Shown in pieces: positions 32,162 through 41,710 of a stretch of DNA of 44,355 nucleotides. The notes beneath the pieces were generated by a model that was not told where the DNA came from, did not search any database, and saw only the letters and a program-made list of their open reading frames with translations. Made by a program: the position numbers and the translations under genes. Position 1 is the stretch's first letter, and the number at the start of each line of letters is the position of its first letter. The DNA comes from Anaerolineales bacterium (lineage in GTDB: Bacteria > Chloroflexota > Anaerolineae > Anaerolineales > UBA4823), in NCBI GenBank assembly GCA_020354045.1, contig CP070639.1, positions 2,369,307-2,413,661 on the forward strand, written 5' to 3'.

Positions 32162-32877
32162 ACAGAGAATACCATCGCTGGTACAGCCCCTCCCTGGGGC
32201 GTGATATGGAATTGCTCATCTTCGGACATGCAGGCACACGCGTGCTAGTCTTCCCGACATCAAAAGGTAAATTTTACGAATGGGAAGACCGACAGATGAT
32301 CTCTGTCCTGGGTGAAGACCTGGAAAGAGGCCACATTCAGATGTACTGCGTGGATAGCGTGGATGCGGAAAGCTGGTACGCTTTCCATAAACATCCAGCC
32401 GACCGCGCCTGGCGACATATCCAGTATGAAAACTATCTTTTGTACGAGGTCTTGCCGTTAGTTTCCCGGAAAAACCCCACACCTTACCTGATTGTCACCG
32501 GAGCCAGTTTTGGAGCTTACCATGCCATGAATTTTGCCTTGCGCCACCCGGAGATAACCAACCGAGTGATCGCAATGAGCGGCATGTTTAATATCGAGCG
32601 CTGGATTGGCAATTACAGAGACGATAACATCTACTATAATAGTCCCTGCCTATATCTCCCAAATGAAGATAATGAAAAGCGCCTGAACCTTTTACAGCGC
32701 CTGGACATCATCCTGGCAGTCGGCCGTGATGATCCTAACATTGGCAACAACAGTTGGTTTTCGGATGTGCTGTGGAGCAAAGGCATCTGGCACGCAATGC
32801 GCATCTGGGATGGCTGGGCGCATGACTGGCCCTGGTGGCACAAGATGATCCGTTTATATATCAGCGGACATGATTAA
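32158..32877 (+). CDS. Alpha/beta-hydrolase esterase (esterase D-like)
   Basis: The 239-residue protein has the nucleophile motif GASFGAYHAMNFALRHP (Ser near residue 120), an acid residue in LAVGRDDPN (near 190) and a histidine in GWAHDWPWW (near 224), the triad order of the esterase D/PHB-depolymerase-like family. It lacks a signal peptide and is therefore cytoplasmic. It overlaps the protease gene by four bases and precedes three ligase-family genes by close spacing. Hydrolysis of an ester, thioester or acyl-sugar bond in the pathway product is inferred. Confidence 0.88.
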   Translation: MNREYHRWYSPSLGRDMELLIFGHAGTRVLVFPTSKGKFYEWEDRQMISVLGEDLERGHIQMYCVDSVDAESWYAFHKHPADRAWRHIQYENYLLYEVLPLVSRKNPTPYLIVTGASFGAYHAMNFALRHPEITNRVIAMSGMFNIERWIGNYRDDNIYYNSPCLYLPNEDNEKRLNLLQRLDIILAVGRDDPNIGNNSWFSDVLWSKGIWHAMRIWDGWAHDWPWWHKMIRLYISGHD

Positions 32878-32937
32878 CCCCAGTGTGTGAAATGATTGTG
32901 CCCCGGCATGAGTAAACCCAGAATTAGAGGAGAGGTT

Positions 32938-33870
32938 ATGCTAAAAATCGGTGTAATCGTCGGACGGGAATGGTCCTGGCCTCCCGCTTTTATCGAAGAG
33001 GTCAACCGGCGCAACGAAGGGGTAATGGCGGAGTATGCCAAGCTCGGTGGCACGCGCATGGATGAGCCCTGCCCGTATGCAGTGCTTGTGGACCGTATCT
33101 CGCACGAAGTACCATACTACCGCGCCTATCTCAAAAATGCCGTTTTACAAGGCAGCTATGTGGTCAACAACCCGTTTATGTGGACTGCCGATGATAAGTT
33201 CTTCGAAGCCAGCCTAGCGACGCGCCTGGGCGTGGCCAGCCCCAAGACAATTGTGCTGCCAAACAAGGACTATGTACCCGGAATCGTGCATACAGAGAGC
33301 CTACGCAACCTGATGTTCCCCCTGGACTGGCAAGGCATCGTGGAATACCTGGGTGGCTTTCCGCTCATTCTGAAAGATGCTCACGGTGGTGGCTGGAAGA
33401 ACGTGCATAAGGTTCACTCCTTTGATGAACTATGGGCGCGTTACAACGACAGCGGCCTACTCACCATGGTCTTACAAGAATGTATTGAATGGGAACCCGG
33501 GCAGTACTCGCGCTGCATGTGCCTGGGACAATCCGAAGTGCTGGTGCGCAAATACGACCCCGATACACGCCAATATCTACCGGCAGATTTCTCAGCAGAA
33601 CTTACCGATCGCATCATCAGCGACTCACTCAAGCTGGTGCGTGCCCTGGGTTACGATATGAACACGGTGGAATGGGCGATCCGGGATGGCACCCCATATG
33701 CAATCGATTTTATGAACCCCGCCCCGGACATGGATATCAATTCGACTGGTTATGACTACCATCGCTGGTGCGTTGAGCACATGGCTGATATGTGTATCCG
33801 TCTGGCAAAAGAGCCAAGCCAACAAGCCAAAGAACCGCGCTGGGCCAGGTTCTTTGGTAGTGAAAGCTGA
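32938..33870 (+). CDS. ATP-grasp (RimK-like) ligase A
   Basis: The ATG at 32938 after GAGGAGAGG is chosen over an upstream TTG, giving 310 residues. An N-terminal pre-ATP-grasp domain (LKIGVIVGREWSWPPAFIEEV) is followed by the ATP-grasp core: a lysine in FPLILKDAHGGGWKNV, the flexible loop glycines, an adenine-contacting LQECIEW, and metal ligands in EWAIRDGTPYAIDFMNPAP. The enzyme would form an acyl-phosphate and join it to an amine, typically making a peptide-like bond. Substrates are unknown. It is encoded 60 bp after the esterase and followed by another ATP-grasp gene. Confidence 0.88.
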   Translation: MLKIGVIVGREWSWPPAFIEEVNRRNEGVMAEYAKLGGTRMDEPCPYAVLVDRISHEVPYYRAYLKNAVLQGSYVVNNPFMWTADDKFFEASLATRLGVASPKTIVLPNKDYVPGIVHTESLRNLMFPLDWQGIVEYLGGFPLILKDAHGGGWKNVHKVHSFDELWARYNDSGLLTMVLQECIEWEPGQYSRCMCLGQSEVLVRKYDPDTRQYLPADFSAELTDRIISDSLKLVRALGYDMNTVEWAIRDGTPYAIDFMNPAPDMDINSTGYDYHRWCVEHMADMCIRLAKEPSQQAKEPRWARFFGSES

Positions 33871-33981
33871 CCGAAAAAATAGCTCATCGGGACTCTGCCA
33901 AACGCCTGGACAAATTGTTTGCAAAACACATAAAACCCGAAAGGGCTGGCAGAAAGATTGGATAAGTTCTGGAGGCAAACA

Positions 33982-35367
33982 ATGTCCGAACTTGAAAATG
34001 CAATCGAGTATTATCATTCCCTCCTGTCAGATGCGGTTGCCAGTCAGAGCCAGGAACAACTGACACGGCAACTTCACCGCCGCCAGCTTTTCTTCGGTGA
34101 AAGACCCTTATGCACTGTGCTACGCCCGCGTTTTTTAACCGCACAGCAATACCAGCTCCTGCGATCGGCGATCAGAGAGGTGATGCCCGCATTCGCCAAG
34201 GCTCACCAGGTAGCACTGAACGACTCACAATTCCGCCTGCAATTCAACCTGGAAGACTGGGAAGAAGAACTGATCCGGGTTGATCCGCGCTTCAGCGCTC
34301 CCAGCCCCACGGCGCGCATGGACACATTTTTGGTGACCGAGGCGCTTGGCAAAGCAGCAGATGAACAAGGGGTGGGTCTCTTTTTTGCTGAGTACAACGC
34401 TGAAACCCCTGCAGCTGCAGCTTACAACGATTCGCTCTCCGAGGTTTTCCTAGCCCTACCTGTGATGGGTGCATTCCAACGGCGCTACGAAGTGCGCCCA
34501 TTGCCAGGCCGGCAGCATGTTCTGCACGCCTTACTAGACTCTTATCATCAGTGGGGCGGGCGGGAGCGGCCACGCATCGCCATCCTGGATTGGCGAGAGG
34601 TGCCAACCTACAGTGAGTTTATGCTGTTCCAGGAATATTTCATCTCGCAAGGCTACGAATGTGTGATTGCTGACCCGCGCCAGCTGGAATATCGGCACGG
34701 TCAGCTACTGGTGGATGGGATCACGCCTGTCCACCTGATCTATAAGCGCGTGCTGCTCAGTGAGCTGGTAGTGCGGGAAGGCTTGGATCATCCGGTCATC
34801 CGAGCCGTGAGCGAGCATGCAGTTTGCATGGTCAATCCTTTCCGGTGTAAACTTTTACACAAGAAATCCAGCTTTGCTGTGCTGAGCGATGAAGCCAATG
34901 CAGACCTTTTCAGCGCAGAAGAACGCCGCGCTATTGACCAGTACATCCCCTGGACACGTAACGTTACCGATCGGCGCACTACCTTGAACGGCCAGCAAAT
35001 TGAGCTACTCCCTTACCTGAGCAACCACAAAGATGATTTCGTACTCAAACCGAATGATGAGTATGGCGGCACAGGCATTGTCCTTGGCTGGGAAACTGAA
35101 CAAAGCCAGTGGGATGAAGCCCTGGAAATGGCTCGCCAGAAATCCTATATCGTCCAACAACGCATTGCCATTCCCCGCGAGGCCTATCCTTCGCTGGTGG
35201 AGGGCAACCTGCAAATTTTCGATCGCTTGATCGATACCAACCCTTACATATGGTATGGAGAATATGTCTCCGGTTGCCTCACCCGCCTGTCCACTGCTGA
35301 ACTTTTGAACGTGACCGCTGGAGGAGGTTCTGCCGTGCCGACCTTTATCATTGAAGAGAGGAGCTGA
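33982..35367 (+). CDS. Circularly permuted ATP-grasp ligase (glutathionylspermidine synthase-like)
   Basis: The ATG at 33982 is preceded by GGAGG. The 461-residue protein carries the nucleotide site late in the chain ([19 protein letters not shown], near 360-378, then YIVQQRI), which is the mark of circularly permuted ATP-grasp enzymes. Earlier segments include [16 protein letters not shown] and [23 protein letters not shown], as in the CP-ATP-grasp type 2 group. These enzymes form amide bonds with small carboxylates or peptides. It ends three bases before the GCS2-type ligase, a pairing that suggests joint action. Confidence 0.85.
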   Translation: MSELENAIEYYHSLLSDAVASQSQEQLTRQLHRRQLFFGERPLCTVLRPRFLTAQQYQLLRSAIREVMPAFAKAHQVALNDSQFRLQFNLEDWEEELIRVDPRFSAPSPTARMDTFLVTEALGKAADEQGVGLFFAEYNAETPAAAAYNDSLSEVFLALPVMGAFQRRYEVRPLPGRQHVLHALLDSYHQWGGRERPRIAILDWREVPTYSEFMLFQEYFISQGYECVIADPRQLEYRHGQLLVDGITPVHLIYKRVLLSELVVREGLDHPVIRAVSEHAVCMVNPFRCKLLHKKSSFAVLSDEANADLFSAEERRAIDQYIPWTRNVTDRRTTLNGQQIELLPYLSNHKDDFVLKPNDEYGGTGIVLGWETEQSQWDEALEMARQKSYIVQQRIAIPREAYPSLVEGNLQIFDRLIDTNPYIWYGEYVSGCLTRLSTAELLNVTAGGGSAVPTFIIEERS

Positions 35368-35370
35368 GCC

Positions 35371-36513
35371 ATGATCACGCCATCTTTCAGCATCGGGATA
35401 GAAGAGGAATATCAGATCATTGACCCGCAAACACGCGAGTTAAAATCCTATATTACCCAATTGCTCGATGCCGGTAAAATGACCCTGGAGGAGCATATCA
35501 AAGCGGAAATGCACCAGTCCATGGTCGAGGTAGGCACCAGAGTTTGCCACACCCCAGCCGAGGCGCGGGCTGAGCTGGTGCGCCTGCGCCGGGGAGTCAT
35601 GGACATCTCCCAAAGTCACGGGCTGAAAATCGCCGCAGCCGGATCACATCCTTTCTCATCGTGGCACAAACAAGAGATCACCCCGTTTGAGCGCTATGCC
35701 GGTGTAAAAGAAGATATGCAGATGCTGGCCCAGCAATTGCTCATCTTCGGCACCCACATTCATATTGGCATCGAAGACCCAGAATTGCTCATCGATATCA
35801 TGAACATGATCCGCTATATGCTGCCACATGTGCTGTGCCTCTCCACCAGCTCACCCTTTTGGTTGGGTCAGGACACCGGCTTGAAGTCTTATCGCAGCAT
35901 TATCTTTCGCAACTTCCCACGCACGGGTATCCCACCACGTTTCGATTCCCATGCTGATTTCATGCGCTACGTTGATACGCTGGTGAGAACCCGTTGCATA
36001 CCAAATGGCACGAAAGTGTGGTTCGATGTGCGTCCAAATCATAATTACCCCACGCTCGAATTCCGCATTTGCGACGTGTGCACCCGGGTGGATGAAGCGA
36101 TCTGCATTGCAGCTATCTTCCAGGCATTGGTATTTAAAATGTGGAAGCTACGCCGCCAGAACATGTCCTTCCGGGTCTACCCTTCCGTATTGACGGAAGA
36201 GAACAAATGGCGGGCGGTGCGCTACGGGTTAGATGGCAAGCTGATCGATTTCGGCAAACAGGTGGAGCTGCCTGCACGTGAATTGATCCGCGAGATGATT
36301 GAATGGTTCCTGGACGATGTGATCGATGAGTTTGATGGAAGACAGGATATTGAGTACGCTTTCAAAATCATGGCAGAAGGTACCAGCGCGGACCGCCAGC
36401 TGGCAACTTTCCGGCGCAGCGGCGACTTGAATGCCGTGGTAGACCAGCTCATCGCGGAAACGGAAGAAGGTGTGCTCCCTGATTCAAAAACGAAGGCACA
36501 AAAGAAGCAATAA
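35371..36513 (+). CDS. GCS2-type carboxylate-amine ligase (YbdK family)
   Basis: The 380-residue protein begins [19 protein letters not shown], the signature of GCS2/YbdK-type glutamate-cysteine ligase-like enzymes. It continues with [12 protein letters not shown], an [17 protein letters not shown] metal-binding strand, and [19 protein letters not shown]. The family activates glutamate or another carboxylate with ATP and ligates it to an amine. Amino acid specificity is not evident. GAGGAGC precedes the ATG. This is the third of four ligase genes in the operon, and it belongs to a fold unrelated to the ATP-grasp proteins. Confidence 0.92.
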   Translation: MITPSFSIGIEEEYQIIDPQTRELKSYITQLLDAGKMTLEEHIKAEMHQSMVEVGTRVCHTPAEARAELVRLRRGVMDISQSHGLKIAAAGSHPFSSWHKQEITPFERYAGVKEDMQMLAQQLLIFGTHIHIGIEDPELLIDIMNMIRYMLPHVLCLSTSSPFWLGQDTGLKSYRSIIFRNFPRTGIPPRFDSHADFMRYVDTLVRTRCIPNGTKVWFDVRPNHNYPTLEFRICDVCTRVDEAICIAAIFQALVFKMWKLRRQNMSFRVYPSVLTEENKWRAVRYGLDGKLIDFGKQVELPARELIREMIEWFLDDVIDEFDGRQDIEYAFKIMAEGTSADRQLATFRRSGDLNAVVDQLIAETEEGVLPDSKTKAQKKQ

Positions 36514-36566
36514 TTGGGCCGTGCTTATACTTTTGGCGTAACGAATTGAGATAGCAGGAAATTAAA

Positions 36567-37772
36567 ATGACAGAAAACCAACCACTGACAATCCTTTGTT
36601 TAGCCAGCTATTATAAAGGTGCGGCATTTCTCCAGACAGCCAAGCAGCTTGGCTGTACCGTGCTGCTGATCACACGCGAGAACATGGCAGAAGAGCCCTG
36701 GCCGCGCGAGAGCATCGATGAAATCTTCTTGATGCCCAAGCTCCAGACAATCCCCGATATCATCTATGCGGTCAGCTATGTCGCCCGCAGCCGTGCTATC
36801 GACCAAATCATCGCCCTAGATGATTATGATGTAGAAACTGCTGGTATGCTGCGGGACCACCTGCGCCTACCTGGCATGAGCCAATCAGGCGCCCGCCATT
36901 TTCGCGATAAGCTAACCATGCGTGACCTGGCTCATGATGCTGGAATCCCGGTTCCAGAATTTACCGGCGTGTTTAACCACCGGCGACTGGGGGAGTTCAT
37001 GGAACGCGTACCACCCCCCTGGTTGTTGAAACCACGCTCAGAGGCCAGTGCTATGGGCATACAAACCATCCACCAGCCCGACCAGCTCTGGCCCGTGCTT
37101 GAGAAGCTCGGCGACCGGCAATCATATTTCCTGCTGGAGCGCTTTCTACCAGGCGATGTCTTCCATGTGGATGGGCTGGTGGAAGATGGTAAACCACTTT
37201 TCGCCGAAGCCCACCAGTACGCCCGGCCACCAATGAGCGTATACCAGGGCGGAGGCGTCTTTGTCACTCGCACACTGGAGCGCAATTCCACCGTTGCACG
37301 CTCGCTGCGTGCGCTGACCAAACGTCTATTAAAAGCCCTGGGTGCAACGCGCGGCGCATTTCACGCCGAATACATCCGCTCGCAGGCAGACGGTACATTT
37401 CATTTCCTGGAGTGCGCGGCGCGAGTCGGCGGCGCTAACATCGCTGAAGCCGTTGAGTTCGCCACGGGCCTCAACTTGTGGGTAGAATGGGCCCGGCTCG
37501 AGATCGCCCACCTGCGCGGTCGACCATACCAACTTCCCGAGCAGCGCGCCCACTATTCGGGGCTGATCAATTGCCTGTCGCGCCAGGAATACCCTGACCT
37601 GTCCGCTTACCAGGACCCTGAGGTGGTATGGAGGTCTGACAAAAAACAACACGCTGGCTTGATCTTGAGCTCACCTGATGCGGAGCGGCTGCAGTCCCTG
37701 CTGGACGAATACAGCCAGCGCTTTGCGCAGGACTTCCTGGCGGTTTTACCCCCACAAGAAAAAGGGCCTTGA
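36567..37772 (+). CDS. ATP-grasp ligase B (carbamoyl-phosphate-synthase-like)
   Basis: The 401-residue protein starts with a Rossmann-like domain (LTILCLASYYKGAAFLQTAKQLG). The ATP-grasp core has FRDKLTMRDLAHDAGIPVPEF, a catalytic-lysine region in PWLLKPRSEASAMGIQ, LLERFLPGDVFHVDG, and metal ligands in FHAEYIRS and FHFLECAARVGGANI. This pattern fits the amino-acid ligase/biotin-carboxylase-like branch (D-Ala-D-Ala ligase, BtrJ and similar). It closes the operon and would add one more residue or modify the product. AGGAAA precedes the ATG. Confidence 0.87.
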   Translation: MTENQPLTILCLASYYKGAAFLQTAKQLGCTVLLITRENMAEEPWPRESIDEIFLMPKLQTIPDIIYAVSYVARSRAIDQIIALDDYDVETAGMLRDHLRLPGMSQSGARHFRDKLTMRDLAHDAGIPVPEFTGVFNHRRLGEFMERVPPPWLLKPRSEASAMGIQTIHQPDQLWPVLEKLGDRQSYFLLERFLPGDVFHVDGLVEDGKPLFAEAHQYARPPMSVYQGGGVFVTRTLERNSTVARSLRALTKRLLKALGATRGAFHAEYIRSQADGTFHFLECAARVGGANIAEAVEFATGLNLWVEWARLEIAHLRGRPYQLPEQRAHYSGLINCLSRQEYPDLSAYQDPEVVWRSDKKQHAGLILSSPDAERLQSLLDEYSQRFAQDFLAVLPPQEKGP

Positions 37773-37857
37773 TTTCAGCATAAATACGCTTGTTGCAACC
37801 TATAAGGAATATTTGCGTATACAGAGTTAGATCAACAGGAAACAAGGAGATACGCAA

Positions 37858-38094
37858 ATGAGTACAGAATATAAACGACTTTACCGTTCCCGCAAGGAGC
37901 GTATGTTTGCCGGTGTATGTGGTGGGCTGGCGGAATACTTTGGCATCGATCCGACCCTGGTGCGGTTATTCTTTGTCTTTGCAGCCCTTTTCGGCGGACC
38001 TGGCTTGCTGGCTTACCTGATCATTATGATCGTGGTACCTGAGGAACCTATGGAGCAGTCCAGCCCGATGGTAGAAGCTGAATCGGCTGAATAA
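37858..38094 (+). CDS. PspC-domain membrane protein
   Basis: The 78-residue protein has the PspC domain: RLYRSRKERMFAGVCGGLAEYFGIDPTLVRLFF, with one or two transmembrane helices (about 38-62) after the conserved CGGLAEYF motif. It has a strong AAGGAG ribosome site nine bases ahead. PspC proteins sense or buffer inner-membrane stress. An acidic tail of about 18 residues follows. It lies 85 bp downstream of the last ligase gene; promoter sharing is uncertain. Confidence 0.9.
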   Translation: MSTEYKRLYRSRKERMFAGVCGGLAEYFGIDPTLVRLFFVFAALFGGPGLLAYLIIMIVVPEEPMEQSSPMVEAESAE

Positions 38095-38135
38095 CAAAAC
38101 ACCTGTAGCACACTACCAACATAATCTGAGAACAA

Positions 38136-38161
38136 ACGGCGCGGGGTAAACCCCGCGCCGT
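38136..38161. terminator. GC-rich bidirectional terminator hairpin
   Basis: An 11-bp perfect stem (ACGGCGCGGGG/CCCCGCGCCGT) encloses the 4-nt loop TAAA, between the converging PspC and tyrosine phenol-lyase genes. There is no T-tract on either side, so termination may be factor-assisted. Confidence 0.6.
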
Positions 38162-38183
38162 ACCTCTTAAGAAGCGCTACTAT

Positions 38184-39674
<1,491 letters not shown>

Positions 39675-39724
39675 CTAAGGAGCTTCTTCAGTCCCTTCGC
39701 AAGCTCAAAGCAGACAACTACATT

Positions 39725-39753
39725 CCCTCAGCATGACTTCGTCATGCTGAGGG
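39725..39753. repeat. Palindromic repeat, CCCTCAGCATGAC arms
   Basis: A perfect 13-bp stem (CCCTCAGCATGAC/GTCATGCTGAGGG) with loop TTC. The same kind of CTCAGCATGAC palindrome is scattered through many bacterial genomes as a non-coding dispersed element. It may also act as a terminator. Confidence 0.6.
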
Positions 39754-39823
39754 CTTAACAGGCTTGGTTGCCTCTACACCTTAATTTTAGCCTACAACTC
39801 CGGATCTTATGCTGCTAATAACG

Positions 39824-39850
39824 TGCCAGGCACTTTCGAAGTGCGTGGCA
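39824..39850. repeat. Palindromic repeat, TGCCAGGCACTT arms
   Basis: TGCCAGGCACTT and AAGTGCGTGGCA form a 12-bp stem with one mismatch and loop TCG. This is similar to widespread GTGCCTGGCACTTTCGAAGTGCC-type dispersed palindromes. It lies between the class I aminotransferase stop and the lyase gene, downstream of the former. Confidence 0.5.
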
Positions 39851-39894
39851 GGCAAGGAAAATAATGGTGACTTCAAAGATTCCCTACAAGCTGC

Positions 39895-41064
39895 TCACAT
39901 CCACTGGTTTATTAACTCAGCCATCCTCTCCAGGGCGCGGTCGATGGTCTGCGGCGAGACCGCGTAACACAGGCGCAGGAAGCCCTCACCATTCACGCCG
40001 AAATCGGTGCCGGGCAGCACCGCCACGCCAGCTTCATCAAGCAACAAAGCGGCCAGCTGAGAGACAGGCATATCCAGGGCTTTGACGTTGGGGAAGGCGT
40101 AGAAAGCCCCTTGCGGCAGCTGGCAGCTAACACCAGGGAGGGCATTCAGACCAGCCACCATGCGGTCACGGCGGCGCTGGTATTCACGCACATAGGCCTG
40201 CACCTGGTCCTGGCTGGCAGTCAGGGCTTCGATCCCGGCGATCTGGGTAAAAGTGGCGGTACAGCCCACCGCATGGGTCAGCAGCAGCTCCACTCGCTCC
40301 GCCAGCCCCTCGGGCATGATCCCATAGCCCAGCCGCCAGCCAGTCATGGCATAGGTCTTGGAAAAACCATCTACAATAATTGTACGTTGGGCCATGCCGG
40401 GCAGGGCAGCGATGCTTGTGGCGCGCTTGCCATCGTACACCAGGCGGCTGTAGATCTCATCACTGATCACCCAACAATCATGCTCTTGAACGGCAGCGGC
40501 AATCTGCTCCAGGTCTTCAGCCGGGATCACCCCTCCAGTGGGATTAGCGGGGGAATTGAGGATCACCAGGCGGGTACGATGGCTGAGGCGCTCTTTAAAC
40601 ACCTGCAGGTCAAAGGAAAAATAATTCTGCTCCACCAGCGGAACGGGTACGGGCACACCCCCCGCCACCGCGATCATGGCTGCATAGGTAGGAAAGCCCG
40701 GATCAGGGTAGATGACTTCATCGCCCGGCTCTACCAACGCCAGGGTCGGAAAGAACAAACCTGGCTTGGCACCTGGTCCAATCACCACCTGGTCAGGCCG
40801 AACCTCCATGCCGCGACGCTCACCGGCATCGGCGGCAATGGCGAGGCGCAAGTCCGGCAACCCGGCAGGCGGGTTGTAGCGCGTATGCCCGGCCTCAATA
40901 GCTGCCATACCGCTTTGGCGGACATGCTCAAAGGTCTGGAAATCAGGCTGCCCAATCTCCAGATGGATGATCTCACGACCCTGAGCTTCCAAAGCCTGGG
41001 CGCGCGCCAGGACCGCGTAAGCCCCTTCGGGATGCAAGCCTGATACGCGTTCGGAAAATGCCAT
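39895..41064 (-). CDS. Class I aminotransferase
   Basis: The start at 41064 (MAFSERVSGLHPEGAYAVLARAQAL) follows AAGGACGAG and gives 389 residues; a longer frame adds 46 residues overlapping the deaminase gene. It has IIHLEIGQPDF, HTRYNPPAGLPDLR, VILNSPANPTGGV (the Asn for PLP), WVISDEIYSRLVY (Asp/Tyr) and the PLP lysine in VDGFSKTYAMTGWRLGYG. This is an aspartate-type aminotransferase of subgroup I-gamma, transferring amino groups between an amino acid and a 2-oxoacid, probably broad in substrate. It is placed 22 bp downstream of the deaminase gene. Confidence 0.92.
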   Translation of the reverse strand: MAFSERVSGLHPEGAYAVLARAQALEAQGREIIHLEIGQPDFQTFEHVRQSGMAAIEAGHTRYNPPAGLPDLRLAIAADAGERRGMEVRPDQVVIGPGAKPGLFFPTLALVEPGDEVIYPDPGFPTYAAMIAVAGGVPVPVPLVEQNYFSFDLQVFKERLSHRTRLVILNSPANPTGGVIPAEDLEQIAAAVQEHDCWVISDEIYSRLVYDGKRATSIAALPGMAQRTIIVDGFSKTYAMTGWRLGYGIMPEGLAERVELLLTHAVGCTATFTQIAGIEALTASQDQVQAYVREYQRRRDRMVAGLNALPGVSCQLPQGAFYAFPNVKALDMPVSQLAALLLDEAGVAVLPGTDFGVNGEGFLRLCYAVSPQTIDRALERMAELINQWM

Positions 41065-41086
41065 GCTCGTCCTTCTTGATCGCCTT

Positions 41087-41641
41087 CTAAAGCTTGGGCA
41101 GCACGATATCTTGCTGTTTTTGGTACTTACCCTTTTTGTCAGCGTAGGAGGTTTCGCACTCCTCATCCGCCTGGAAAAAGAGCACCTGGGCGATACCCTC
41201 ATTAGCGTAAATCTTAGCGGGCAGCGGTGTGGTATTGGAGATCTCCAGAGTCACAAAACCCTCCCACTCCGGCTCGAAGGGGGTCACATTGACGATGATC
41301 CCACAGCGCGCATAGGTGCTCTTGCCCAGACAGACGGTGAGCACACTGCGCGGGATACGAAAGTATTCAATAGTGCGCGCCAGGGCAAACGAATTTGGCG
41401 GGATAACACAGACCTCCCCTTTATAATCCACCATGGATTTGGGATCAAAGTGCTTGGGGTCAACAATTGCGGAATGCACATTGGTAAAAATCTTGAACTC
41501 GTCAGCCACACGAATATCATAGCCGTAAGACGAGACGCCAAACGAAATAACACCGTTGCGCACCTGAGACGATTCAAAAGGCTCGATCATATTGTGTTCA
41601 AGCGCCATTTTGCGTATCCAATGATCAGGTTTCAATCCCAT
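41087..41641 (-). CDS. dcd: dCTP deaminase
   Basis: The 184-residue protein matches the dCTP deaminase/dUTPase fold: [15 protein letters not shown] near residues 34-48, a central [35 protein letters not shown] with the catalytic glutamate, and [17 protein letters not shown] near the end. It deaminates dCTP to dUTP in pyrimidine deoxynucleotide synthesis. A GGAG ribosome site precedes the ATG. The aminotransferase gene follows closely on the same strand and probably shares its transcript. Confidence 0.95.
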   Translation of the reverse strand: MGLKPDHWIRKMALEHNMIEPFESSQVRNGVISFGVSSYGYDIRVADEFKIFTNVHSAIVDPKHFDPKSMVDYKGEVCVIPPNSFALARTIEYFRIPRSVLTVCLGKSTYARCGIIVNVTPFEPEWEGFVTLEISNTTPLPAKIYANEGIAQVLFFQADEECETSYADKKGKYQKQQDIVLPKL

Positions 41642-41710
41642 GTCTATCTCCCATATCCTAGAATATCCGCCCTTGGGCGGTCAATTGCAGCCAGGGTGAG
41701 GCTTACTTGC

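Noticed and set aside
33752..34063. Short plus-strand frame bridging the first ATP-grasp and CP-ATP-grasp genes, considered as a precursor peptide
   Set aside because: It overlaps both genes in another frame, lacks a ribosome site and has no leader-peptide features.
40111..41043. Open frame of 310 codons on the plus strand opposite the class I aminotransferase
   Set aside because: The minus strand carries all conserved aminotransferase residues; the plus-strand frame has no recognisable motif.
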